DNA of 64,000 bases. Source: Dipteris shenzhenensis. Lineage: Eukaryota > Polypodiophyta > Polypodiopsida > Gleicheniales. The position numbers and the translations under genes were made by a program. The first letter of the stretch is position 1. The number at the start of each line of letters is the position of its first letter. The notes beneath the pieces were generated by a model. It saw nothing but the letters and a program-made list of their open reading frames with translations. It did no database searches and was not told where the DNA came from. Of this stretch, positions 24,355 through 34,758 are shown one piece after another. Where the stretch lies: the NCBI GenBank assembly GCA_047967505.1, contig CM106541.1; one strand, written 5' to 3'.

Positions 24355-26530
24355 TTTTGGATACAAGCATCGAAAAGCTACTCCAATAAAACATCAGATT
24401 CCATGACTTCACACACCTTAGAAGTTCCATCGACTACAAATTCCACTTGAAAAAGAACCTCTTTGCAATGTTAAGACAATTAGTGCCTCCATGTTTCTTC
24501 ATAACACTACCTGTAGAAGCTGTAGAAAAACTATGGCAGCCACTACTGGATTGTCTCAAAAAACTAAATCCCTACCATGCAAATGAAGATTCTAGATCAA
24601 ACCTTTTCCTTCATAATTCAATTCGCTCTGATCCAATTGCAACAGCACAATACTACGCGCACAAATTTCAAGCATTCAAAACTTTGTTGAAAAAAGACAA
24701 AACCATATTGGGTAAAGTCCAAGACTTTTTCTTTGTAACAGAATTCCAAAATCGAGGAAGCCAACATGATCACGGCTTTCTTTGGGTTGAAAATTCTCCT
24801 ACATTTGGTATGTTTGCCAACAAAGACATTGAAGAATTTTTCGACACATACATCTCAACCGACATCAATGAATTCCCCCTTGACAAGCACAAAATACAAA
24901 CGCATAAACATCAAAAAACAAGCTTCAAGAGAAAGACCAAATGTAGATTTGGATTTCCATGGTTGCCCATGCGAACCACAAGAATTTCGCTACCCTTGAA
25001 GGATGATTTAAACGACAAAATTCTCAAAAAACAAATGAAATACATCAATATTTCTTTGTTGGATGACAAAACATTGTTGCTAAATTATGACTCCTTTCTA
25101 CACGCATTGAAAATGTCGGAACAAGATTACATCCTCACTATTCAATCATCTATTTCACAACCAACATTATACTTGAGGAGAAAACCAGAAGACATTTACA
25201 TAAACAATTTCAATCCTACAATGTCTTAGCTATGGGAAGCAAATATGGATATCCAATTCATCCTAAATCCACATGGAGCAGCAGCATACTGCACATCATA
25301 GATAACAAAAGTAGACAAAGAGACTACAAATGCCGTTAAAAATGCCATAAACTAAAGCATTTCCAATAATGTGCTTGCAAACGAATGCATTCGTAAGGTT
25401 GGGAATGCAATACTGAACACTCAACACATTAGCTCACAACAAGCAGTCTACTTGGCTCTATCTTTGCCACTATCTTCCTCAATGAGACAATTTTTTTTTT
25501 TTTTTTTTTTTTGCAAAAAGAGACTTCTATTAAGTATTAAAGAAAAACCGTTAGAGCAAGCTCCATACGGGATACATCATGCAATGCACGAAAAGCTCAA
25601 GAGCAAAAAAGAAAGGATTGAGGCTGAAAGTGCCATCTCAATCCGGTAGAAGCCTCCGAGAAAAAGGGAGAACCCCTCCAAACTCGAAGAAAAATAGTCC
25701 TTCTAGAAGAGGCTGCCCGTGAAGAACCCTGCATGCTAGCCCATATGGCTATCAAAGTGTGAACCGTGTCAGTCCAAATACCCGTGAACACCTGTAATGG
25801 GTGTATCTGGGTGCCATCCAAGGCCTCAGTACATCTGGCTCTCCAAATGTGCCAAGAGGAAATGCTAGCCAAAATCTCCCAAGAGGTGTCCACTAAAACA
25901 TGAGAAGCTCTGAAAGGAGTAAGTGGTACATCCTGTAGAGAGCAGGGCTCTATCATTTGCCGGCGGACCGAGAGTGCCCAAGAAGAAGGCTCACCCTCAT
26001 AAAACACCTGGGGCCCGGTAAGAGATAACCATGCGACCGAGCCCCAAGTCATGAAGAAAGGGGATGTGTGAAAGATGCTGAGTATCCGAGCAACCCCTTT
26101 CCAAACAGTCCTCGCCTGACTGCAGTCCCAAAGGCAATGTCGCACTGACTCCTCTGCAGAGTGACAACGAGGATTCAATGAGACAATTCCAAAGAAAATG
26201 AATCCGAAAAGTACCAACATCTTCTTTGATGCCATTATGGCAAAGTATTTGAAATGCACAACCGCCCTCCATGCGATTTGTTTGGCAACATTTGCAAGCG
26301 AATACACAATATTCCTGTAGAAGACCCCAAAAAGAAAAAAGACAAAGATCATTCGCTTCAATAATTTCAACCAAATTTATGATCCTGAAAATTACTATAG
26401 AGAGTTGTGCATTCTCTTCCTCCCATACGAACAAGCAAAACTTTGTCTAAGTAAAACTAACCAAACATGGCATGATATGTACTATCAAAACAAAAATGTC
26501 ATAGATCCCAATTCAACAAGCTAATTCCAA
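24355..26530 (+). pseudogene. Helitron Rep domain (HUH, two-Tyr), copy 1, interrupted
   Basis: Rolling-circle initiator of the element. The 260-codon frame at 24447-25229 begins LFAMLRQLVPPCFFITL and carries FFVTEFQNRGSQHDHGFLWV, with the HUH pair His-Asp-His at 24765-24773. The frame continues past a TAG at 25227 to the two-Tyr motif: first Tyr at 25287-25289, but the second is a TAG stop at 25299-25301 (copy 2 has YCTSYITK). A third stop follows near 25354. The block HISSQQAVYLALSLPLSSS ends at the LINE insertion, and the frame resumes after 26188. Loss of the second tyrosine and the stops mean no active Rep. Confidence 0.88.
25479..26188 (-). mobile_element. 5'-truncated L1 LINE tail with 14-bp target duplication
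   Basis: Insertion of about 682 bp (25493-26174) in minus orientation, bounded by direct repeats TCAATGAGACAATT at 25479-25492 and 26175-26188. The T-run at 25491-25512 is its poly(A) tail seen on the plus strand. The minus-strand frame runs to a stop at 25597 and contains CHSAEESVRHCLWDCSQA, the zf-RVT type C-x-H...C-x3-C region found at the C-terminus of plant LINE ORF2, and WEILASISSWHIWRARC. The 5' truncation, tail and target duplication are typical of target-primed reverse transcription. Confidence 0.93.
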
Positions 26531-26625
26531 AGTTTCCCACAAAGTCAAGTACTACATCCACCACATCGTCATCAACTAATAACTCTACATTTGCAAACAT
26601 AAACAAATACGACCTTGGGATTGAT

Positions 26626-28080
26626 ATGCAAGATCAACCAAAGGCAGCTCAACATCATGACAAGTCCTTGCCGAAGTACAACATAATTCCTAATGAAGAG
26701 TACTATTGCACTTCAAGGAGACTAAACAAAGAACAACATTTGATTCTAGAAGATATCATGCTACAAAAAAGATGCAAACCAACAAAACCACATCATGTTT
26801 TCTTAACTGGCAATGCAGGATAGGAAAGACATTTGTATTGCTACTCATAGTACAAGCGCTTATGCGACACTACTCATACAAACAAACAACCAACGTTGAC
26901 CTCCCAAAGATACTGCTACTAGCCTACACTAGAAAAGCAACATTCAACATAGGAGGCACAACAATACATTTGCCACTTATGGCTTCCCATTACACAAGTC
27001 TATCATCAGAGAAATTGCAAGAGCTATCACAACTATATAAAGACTTGCAGTTAGTTGTGTTTGACAAGGTTTCATTAATTGAACATACCACGCTTGTTGC
27101 AGCTGACATGCACCTAAGGGAGATCAAACACAATCATCAAAAGCCATTCGAAGGACTAGATGTTATCCTCTATGGAGATTTGTAGCTCGGCCAAAGATTC
27201 ATGGGTATTCATGGAACAATCACGAAACTCAACATCTATGTCATCATTTTGGAAAGACAATGTTAGTCCCTATGAACTAACAATACCCAATGAGACGAAC
27301 AAATATTGAATACATAGATATACTCAATCGAATAAGGAGTGGGGAAGACACTTTACAAGACATCTCACATCTTAACCCCAATATCTCCATAAGACAAGCA
27401 AAAAATTCCTCATTTATTCTACACAAATGCATCAAAAGACGCTCAAAATGAAGAGGTTTTTGCATTGCTACAGGAGGATCCACACATCTTAAAAGCAATC
27501 GACAAAAGACATAAGACATTTAGCAAAACAATAAAAATCCCTAAATGCCCCAAGAGCATAGCTGGATTACACTATACCCTTCATCTCAAACCAGGAATGA
27601 TATTTGAAATATGCTCGAGCAACTTGGACATTCCTGATGGCTTGGTCAATGGTGCGATGGCATATTCCAACAATCATGCACAACCACAAAACTACATGCA
27701 GTTTGGATTTTGTTTAACAACAACATCAGAAGAAGAGCACACTACAACAACTCAAATCTCTACCAAAACAACATTCCTCCCACTTGGACTCCAATACATC
27801 CATCACAAGAGAATTCTAAATTGGCAAAAACTACTCGAACTCAGTGTCGAGAAAACAATTTCCAATACAATTAGCAGCTGCAAGAACAATCCACCGTTCG
27901 CAAGGTTTGTCTGTGGACTCCCTTGCTTTTGACCCTTCATCAAGGCACATGGTCTGACATGCACATCACTCTCATAAGTACAAAATTCTGAAAACCTTCT
28001 CCTTCTCAAGCCAATCCAGCAAAACCATATCAAAGTCGACAAAAGTGTTAAGTGCGAAATAGAACGCTTAAGAAGTCAAA
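26626..28080 (+). pseudogene. Helitron Pif1-type helicase, copy 1
   Basis: 5'-3' DNA helicase part of RepHel. The frame at 26626 reads LNKEQHLILEDIML, then LTGNAG, a one-base shift, and IGKTF, so Walker A is split at 26809-26835. Following are LLLAYTRKATFNIGG, a Walker B-like VVFDKVSLIE in which the usual DE is DK, and VILYGDL ending in a TAG where Gln is expected. The later part (27465-27932) has LHLKPGMIFEICSSNLDIPDG, LVNGAMAY and remnants of the motif VI region, GLTCTSLS, near 27950. Frames shift at least three times. Confidence 0.83.
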
Positions 28081-28149
28081 GACAATGGATTCCTCAACAA
28101 AAACACTTCTATGAAAATATGAGCACACAATTGTCTTTGTAATCTCTCA

Positions 28150-28757
28150 ACACAAGATCTTTGCTTTCATATTATGAAGACATTCTCAACGATAAAGGCC
28201 TCCAAAATTCCTCCATAATATGCCTCCAAGGACTAGATTTAAAAAACAAAAATTCACTATCGTTTGCTACAATTCACATGTCTAGTACACAACAATGGAG
28301 TAGGAATTGCAACATGTTTCAAAAACATTATGTCCTTGGAAATGCAAGAATATGTTGCCAACAAAAAGTGCGAATGCTTCTTGATAGTTTTCTCCACAGA
28401 CAACTTCAACACTTTGCAATCATTAATGTGTACAACTCACCATCATTACCATATTCCAGACTTGTCTATTGGAAAAATTACTTCACTACATACCTCCACA
28501 AACACCTACAACAATCATAGGAGATTTCAGTCTTCACTACAACATCTCAAGCCTGGCTACAAGACAACTGTCCTCATTCATGACAAAAAGCACTTTCAAA
28601 CAATTGATCAAACATCCTACAAATAGTCATGGGTCCATAATTGATCACATTTGGACAAACATTTGGAACCAAGAAATTACATTTGGAACAAACTACATTT
28701 ATTGGTCCGACCATGTATACACCCACATAGACCTAAATCAAGGGCAGGCCTTTTGAA
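28150..28757 (+). pseudogene. EEP endonuclease domain fused to Helitron helicase, copy 1
   Basis: Starts SLNTRSLLSYYEDILND near 28144 with the Glu motif read as IICLQG: the catalytic Glu (IICLQE in copy 2 style) is Gly here. It continues in shifting frames with VANKKCECFLIVF and TTIIGDFSLHY (GDFN became GDFS), then SIIDHIWTN and YIYWSDHVYTH (SDH motif kept). Such nucleases occur at the C-terminus of Helentron RepHel proteins. Two active-site changes and frameshifts indicate an inactive copy. Confidence 0.82.
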
Positions 28758-28772
28758 TGTAATTCACCTTGT

Positions 28773-29165
28773 TGTTGTAGTCGATTTGAAGTGGAGGCAT
28801 GGAGTCTTTAATGGTGGAGGCATTGAATTATGTGTTGCGATTGTATATCATTTTCTTGCCCATCACTTTGGTTTGATATTCATTAGACACTCAATAGAGG
28901 ATATGGATTTGGTGCAAATTTGGCATGTAGCGATTGATTTTGTCTTGCAAATTAATTGTGGAATATTGAAGGCAATGCATGTGCGAGAAGGTATCACAAA
29001 CTTCATGTTTTGGGTTGCATGTGTTGATTAGGGTATATAAACTATAGGAAGCCAGCAATGAAGCAATCGATAGGTTCTGTATATCTTTTTCCTACATACT
29101 AAGAAAGGTTGTCATGAAAGGTTCGACAGATTACATGGATACTAACAGTGGCGCCTTTGTCAAAG
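28773..29165 (+). repeat. Possible solo or partial Ty3/gypsy LTR with tRNA-Asp-like PBS
   Basis: The sequence TGTTGTAG at 28773 to ACTAACA at 29147 begins with TG and ends with CA. It holds GGGTATATAAACTATA near 29032 and is followed at once by TGGCGCCTTTGTCAA (29149-29163), similar to the TGGCGCCGTTGCC primer site of many plant Ty3/gypsy elements. The second LTR and any pol are not seen; the copia element at 29363 is inserted about 200 bp downstream. This rests on motif resemblance only. Confidence 0.35.
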
Positions 29166-29362
29166 GTTTTCAAGCTTAACTTTTTGAATGCATCCTTACT
29201 TCTTTCTACCTTGAGTTCTTGCGAATTTGCTATTTTCGACTACCTTAGTATTCTAATGTATTCACCTCTTTTTAGGTCTCACGAATGTGTGTCCTGAGGC
29301 AATTTGGTCTCCCGTCACCCTTGTTCCTAGGAAACCTATTGCCTTGGAAGATATGGAGAACA

Positions 29363-29546
29363 TGTAAGAGATTACAAAGATATGGTGTTGTAGGCATAAA
29401 GTCAACCCTATGGTTGGCTAGTAGTACTTGGGTATTATATATACCAAGTACTTGTACTATTTCATTTGAACATTTCTATTGGAGCTTTCTTGTGTGTGCA
29501 CTCTTGCTCACTTGTGTTCACAACCTGTCTCCACTTTGTTCTTACA
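29363..29546 (+). repeat. 5' LTR of copia copy A
   Basis: 184 bp, TGTAAGAG...CTTACA, containing TATATATACC near 29435 as a probable core promoter. The 3' partner is at 34759-34942. Confidence 0.93.
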
Positions 29547-29547
29547 T

Positions 29548-29561
29548 TTGCTATTAGAGCG
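29548..29561 (+). other. Primer binding site of copia copy A, degenerate tRNA-iMet type
   Basis: TTGCTATTAGAGC immediately after the 5' LTR resembles the plant initiator-Met primer site TGGTATCAGAGC with two mismatches in the 12-base core. Confidence 0.7.
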
Positions 29562-30640
29562 CTTCCATCTCTACAGCCCATTCCCACGCTTGCTTCTAGA
29601 CTCCCACAAGCTTGGTGCTCTAGTGCACGTTCCTGGTTCTCACATTCAGCTCTCCAGCTTTTGCTTGAGGTAGCTCCAACACTCCAGCGATAGTTTTTTT
29701 ACCTTTTGAGGTCCAATTTTGACATTTTTTGAAATTTTGGAGCTGCCCGCATACAAACAAGCCTATCCCGCACCATTTCAGGTGAAAAAATAAATAAATA
29801 AATTTCCTATTTTTTCATCCATACAGTCCATGCGGATCTGTCCGTACAATTGCGCGACAGTGCTGTGAGTCCGTACGACTTGTCGGAACCTAATTTCAAG
29901 CCCGTACGACTTGTTAGAAGGCGATTCGAGCAATTTTCGACTGTTTTTGGGTATTTTTACTCAGATCTAGACCTTTTTCAGCTCCATCCTCTCCCGAGTG
30001 TGTTCCAGCAACTCCAGGAATCTCCATACTTCTCTAGGCTCTTCTCTACACATGTATTGTGTTTAGAAGTACTCCCGATAGCTTCATTCAACTCCAAACA
30101 GCTCACTTCAGCTCCTTTGTCATCTCCAGCTTGCCCATGTAGTCAACGGAATGTTTTGCAGGTGTTTTGGGGTGTTGTTTTGCAGGTGTTTCGGGCCAAG
30201 GTGCACTTTCAGTAAGTGTTTTGAGTTGTGTATTTCACTTCGGGACTATTTTTGCAGCCCATACTCTTGCATTCTCAGGTGCAGTTGCAGATACTCTGCA
30301 TTGTTGGGTGCATTTGCAGTTACTTTATAGTTGTGGATGTCTTTGAGCTCCGTTGGATGCATTTGAGCACTCGTGGGTGCACTATTTCAGATTTGGGTTG
30401 TGCATTTTCAGTTTGGGATTGCACTTCAGATTGCATAAGAGTGCAGTGATTGGCTGATGCCATTTTTGGAGTGATTGCATTGTGTAGTCAGTGGCATTTC
30501 AGAGCAACTAGTTGTACTTTGCATTTGCAACCAGTATTAGTTTTTGGGATTTGCAGGCACATTTGCAGCCAGTTGCACTTTTGGGACTTACAGTTCTTTT
30601 GCAGGTACATTTGCAGCTTGTGGGTAGCCCATTTTGCATC

Positions 30641-31412
30641 ATGTCGACTCTTTCAGACAGTTTTGGCGATTTGTTTGAGGGTGACACGCTAGATGGACCA
30701 AACTATGCCTTGTGGTCATTCATGCTTAAGAACATCTTGGTTGGTAAGGGCTTATGGGATATTGTTAGTGGGGATGAGGTGAGGCCAGCAGGCTCATCTA
30801 CATCCAGCGCAACTTCTTCGGGTCAGACTACAGGCAAGACAACAAAACTGCTACAGTCCCTCCTACTAGTCCCATAGCATCGATGGAGGAGCAGAAGAAA
30901 TTTGACCGCTGCAATGCCCAAGCGATGTTTTTAATTGCCACAAATGTGAAGAGGCACATTATGATGACTATCAAGTCGTGCAAGGATGCAAAGGCAGCAT
31001 GGGAAAGATTGGCAAACATGTATCATGTTAAGAATGAGGCAAGGGCCATTGCCTTGATAAATCAGCTCAAGGATCTCGAGATGCAGGAAGGCTAGGCCAT
31101 CACTGAACATATTGCCAGGATCACTGATCTATGTGATCAGCTCGCAAGTATTGATGAGGAAATAGAAGACAAGAAGCTCGTCTCTATTACTCTCAATAGC
31201 TTAGCGCCATCATATGGCACATTTGTCACTTCATTGACCATTGTTCTTAGGGTAGCCCCACTCTCGTTTGATGAGTTACTTGGGCTTTTGTTGCAAGAAG
31301 AGAAGAGATGCTCAAATTTTGCCAAAGCCTCTCATTAGGGTAAGCAAGCACTTGCCAGAAAAAGGGCAAATGCAATTATTGCAAGAAGCCACAGCATTAC
31401 ATCGTAGAGTGT
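30641..31412 (+). pseudogene. Copia copy A gag with CCHC knuckle
   Basis: The start ATG at 30641 gives MSTLSDSFGDLFEGDTLDG and the gag N-terminal wording NYALWSFMLKNIL. A frameshift near 30840 leads to EQKKFDRCNAQAMFLI and KAAWERLANMY (30883 ORF), then a TAG at about 31093 where Gln is likely, and LITDLCDQL-like sequence to a TAG at about 31336. After another shift the knuckle CNYCKKPQHYIVEC (31371-31412) follows. Gag forms the cytoplasmic particle that packages element RNA. The 1.1 kb between LTR and gag is leader. Confidence 0.88.
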
Positions 31413-31619
31413 GAGGAAAGGATTGCCAATGAAAAGAAGAGGCAAAGGGACATCTCTAGTGGTAATTTTGTTGCCCCCACTGAAACTCGTGCTTCAAATG
31501 CACATGGTAAAGCTCATCTTGCCCAAGGTGATAGAGATTTTGTGTTTACTGCAATTAATGAGAAGATGGATGCCAGGGGGGAATTAAATGTTAAAAATCA
31601 ATCAAGGGATGCTTCCCTT

Positions 31620-32471
31620 GTTGCATGTGATACATGGTATATCGACAGTAGTGCTACTAAGCACATGACTCCTCGCTAGGAGTGGTTTGAGAGCATCACA
31701 CCTCTTCATGGCAGACAGGTTACGTGTGCCAATGATGCTTCTCAAGACATCATCGGAGTTGGGCACATTCCTATTCAGCTTGATAATGGGAAAGTTAGGT
31801 ATATCCGAGATGTTTGGTATGTTCCAGATTTGAGGCAAAATCTGATTTCAATTTCAAACATTACCCATGATCAACATATGTTGGTCGAATTTCAGGATAA
31901 CCAATGCAGGATCAAGGATCCAAAGAAAGGGTATGAGGTTGTATCAACAAGCACATATGACAAAGGCTTATACAAGCTTAATGCTCAGACTTATGATCAG
32001 AAGGTATTGGCTATAGCAAACACTTCCCAGGCTGATTTATGGCATGCCAGGTTTGGACATGTCCTTCACAGGGCATTGTCCTACTTGTACAACAATAATA
32101 TGACTCAAGGAATGCCAAAATTACAGCAACTAGCAAATGCAGTGTGTGAGGGGTGTGCACTTGTCAAATTGCATCACTTGCCATTCGATAAATAAGGGAA
32201 GAATTGGGTCAAGGCAACCAAAGTGTTGCACATAGTGCACAGTGATGTATGTGGCCCCATTACTACTCCCACGCATAAAGGAGCAAGGTACTTTGTGGCC
32301 TTTATAGATGACTTCTCCAGGTTCACATGGCTTTTTCTCATGAAGGAAAAATCTGAGGTATTATATTGGTTTCATGAGTTCAAAGCTATGGTTGAGAACC
32401 AAACCGATTCTAGAATTGGAACACTGAACTCGAATAGAGGGGGAGAGTACATTCACATGCATTCCAAGGAT
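31620..32471 (+). pseudogene. Copia copy A protease, GAG-pre-integrase and integrase core (first part)
   Basis: The protease active site is read as TWYIDSSATKHMT (about 31632-31670); the usual DSG is DSS. A TAG lies at about 31677 (PR-stop-EW). The 31830 frame has ADLWHARFGHVLHRALSYL and VCEGCALVKLHH (GAG-pre-integrase, HHCC type), then HIVHSDVCGPI with the first catalytic Asp. The second Asp motif reads NSNRGGEY (usual SDRGGE), so Asp is Asn at 32433-32435. The ORF ends at a stop near 32475. Confidence 0.9.
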
Positions 32472-32473
32472 TT

Positions 32474-32971
32474 TTGAAGCACCATGGGATTAAATATCAC
32501 TTGACATGCCCTTACACATCACAGCAGAATCCACTCCCTCAGAGGAAGAATCGTACTCTCATGGAAATGATGAGATGCAGGCTGAAATTCAAGAGAGTCT
32601 TAAAGGCTTTTTGGGGAGAAGCAGTTGTGACAGCCACTTATATTCAAAACAGATGCCCTACCAAAGCTTTGGTTGATGTGACTCCATTTGAAGCTTTGTA
32701 TGGCTTTAAGCCAAAGGTTAGTCATTTCAAAATTTTTGGCTCAGTGGCATATGCTTTGGTTCCAGATGCACATCGGACAAAGCTTGATGACAAGAGTGCC
32801 ATATGCATTTTCGTGGGGTATAGCACTGAAAGCAGGGGATTTAGGCTTTATAATCCCGCTACCATGAAGGTAATAATTAGCAGAGATGTTCTCTTTGCTG
32901 AGAATGAGTGCATGCAACCCGCTAGTGCAGACTTGCCACCATACGATGACACCTCTTTGGACATCATCTAG
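32474..32971 (+). pseudogene. Copia copy A integrase, C-terminal part
   Basis: Overlaps the previous frame by a one-base shift. It reads QQNPLPQRKNRTLMEMM, where the catalytic Glu of the usual NGVAERKNRT is Gln at 32540-32542. It continues AFWGEAVVTATYIQNRCPT and TPFEALYGFKP, standard copia integrase wording, and ends with a stop near 32971. Together with the Asp-to-Asn change upstream, two of three catalytic acids are gone. Confidence 0.9.
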
Positions 32972-33035
32972 TTTGAGGATGATGAGATGAAAGCCTCCTG
33001 ATGCTTCCCCTTCTACTTCTCATAGTTTAGATGGC

Positions 33036-33833
33036 TTGCCACATGTTGAGGATGGCTCTCCCTCAAATGTTTTAGATTTGCAGCCAATTAATGAGAATAG
33101 ACAGCCTAATGTTTGGAGGCATTATCAACGTCGTGAGGCCACTAAAGATGTTGATGCAGCTCCGAGTGGTACAGAAGAGAAATCTACTCCACATTGGGCA
33201 AATCCGGCATCACAGAAAGCTATGGAAGGTGAGATTAAATCCATTGAGAAGAATGCCATATGGGACTTGGTTGATGCGCCCATTGGGAAAAATGTGGTTG
33301 GCACGAAATGGATTTATAAGGTGAAATACCATTCAGATGGCACAGTTGAGAAATACAAAGCCCGTTTAGTTGCCAAGGGGTATGCACAAGAGGAGGGGAT
33401 AGATTATGAGAAGACTTTTGCTCCAGTGGCCAAGATGACCACCATTCATTCTGTTATCTCTCTTGCTACGTTTTATGGTTGGTCATTGTACCAGATGGAT
33501 GTCAAGACCGCATTTCTCAATGGAGATCTTAAAGAGGAGGTCTATGTACATCAACCCCAAGGTTTTGAGGTGAAGGGACAAGAGCACAAGGTATGCAAGC
33601 TCAGGAAGGCTCTATATGGGTTGAAGCAAGCACCTCGTGTGTGGTATCAGAAGATACATCAGTTTTTGCTATCCCAGGGCTTCGTAAACACTCATACAGA
33701 GCCAAATCTATATGTTCTGCAACAAAAATCAGAATTGGTCATGTTGGTACTATATGTGGATGACATCATACTCACTGGCAGTGATTTACCAGCAAATTAC
33801 AGCAGTGCAGTCCGTTTTATGTCACAACTTTGA
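33036..33833 (+). pseudogene. Copia copy A reverse transcriptase
   Basis: 265-codon frame with [76 protein letters not shown] (motif A), [15 protein letters not shown], and [12 protein letters not shown] with the intact YVDD motif. It ends at a frameshift-derived stop at 33833, after which RT wording continues in another frame. Copia RT copies element RNA into cDNA in the particle. Confidence 0.93.
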
Positions 33834-34616
33834 CATGACAGATTTGGGCCTATTGCACTATTGTCTTGGCATTGAGTTTTGGTAGACCCATGATGGGATT
33901 TCTATGTCACAAACAAAGTATTCGAAGGGCTTGTTGCAGAAATTTAAAATGGAGAATTGTAAGCCTGTGGCTACTCCATTGGAAAAGGCTCAAGCTGAGT
34001 AAGCATGATACTGCTGAAAAGTTTGTACAAGCAGTTGGTTGGCAGTTTGATATATCTATGCTCCACACGGCCTGATATTGCCTATGCCACAGGGCTTTTG
34101 GGCCAGTTCATGCATTGTTCCACGATCACACATTGGAATGCAGTAAAGAGGGTTCTCAGATATGTCCATGGCACTACTGGCTATTGCTTCTCATTGGGTT
34201 CAGCCTGTATCTCATGGTTCAGTAAGAAGCAAGAGCGAGTCTCTCTTTCCTCCAATGAAGTAAAGTACAAAGCTACAAATTCAGCCACTACGGAGTTAAT
34301 GTGGTTAAGGAAGCTTTTGCATGACTTGCATCATGCACAGGATGGCGAAGCAAACTCTATCTTTTGTGAGAGCCAAAGTTGCATTGCCATAGCCAATAAT
34401 CCTATCTTTCATGCTCGCATGAAACACATTAAAAATCATTATCATTATGTACGGGATTGTATTTCTGATGGCTTCATTGATCTCATCTATTGTCCATTTG
34501 AGGACAATGTGGCGGATATCTTCACCGAAGCCCTGTCAACAGATCTTTTCTTACGACATCGACATGGCTTGGGGATCAGACACATTCTCACAATGTCAAG
34601 GGGGGTTGTGAAGTGA
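33834..34616 (+). pseudogene. Copia copy A RT tail and RNase H with internal deletion
   Basis: The frame at 34005-34616 reads TRPDIAYATGLLGQFMH, RYVHGTTGYCFSLG, ISWFSKKQERVSLSSNEVKY, IANNPIFHARMKHIKNHYHY and NVADIFTEAL. Compared with copy B, about 40 residues are missing between RYVHGT and TGYCFSLG, the part that holds the CDSDWAGD-type catalytic Asp. The SSTEAEY motif is SSNEVKY. This is an RNase H without its active site. Confidence 0.9.
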
Positions 34617-34743
34617 TTCACAATGACATTGTTTTCATGTACTCCCATAGGTTGCTTATCTATCTGGATGAATTTGTGCAACCATGGTACTTTAGGTACT
34701 GCATGGTACACCTGAGATGTTTCCAAGGTACTTTCAGCCATAT

Positions 34744-34758
34744 CTTTGAGGGGGGATT
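34744..34758 (+). other. Polypurine tract of copia copy A
   Basis: CTTTGAGGGGGGATT lies directly before the 3' LTR TG, the expected position of the plus-strand primer. Confidence 0.85.

Larger units (their letters stand above)
24100..28790 (+). mobile_element. Helitron-type element (RepHel-EN, Helentron-like), copy 1
   Basis: Coding order on the plus strand is a HUH Rep (24355-25490 and 26189-26530), a Pif1-type helicase (26626-28080) and a C-terminal endonuclease/exonuclease/phosphatase (EEP) domain (28150-28757). Rep plus helicase plus EEP in one product is the Helentron/Helitron2 architecture, rather than the canonical plant Helitron without a nuclease. A 0.68-kb LINE tail interrupts the Rep region. 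The end of the coding part (CAAGGGCAGGCC, then TTGAATGTAATTCACCTTGTT at about 28755-28774) is shared with the second copy at 42.1 kb, so the family sequence continues at least to 28774. Exact termini are not identified. Confidence 0.85.
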
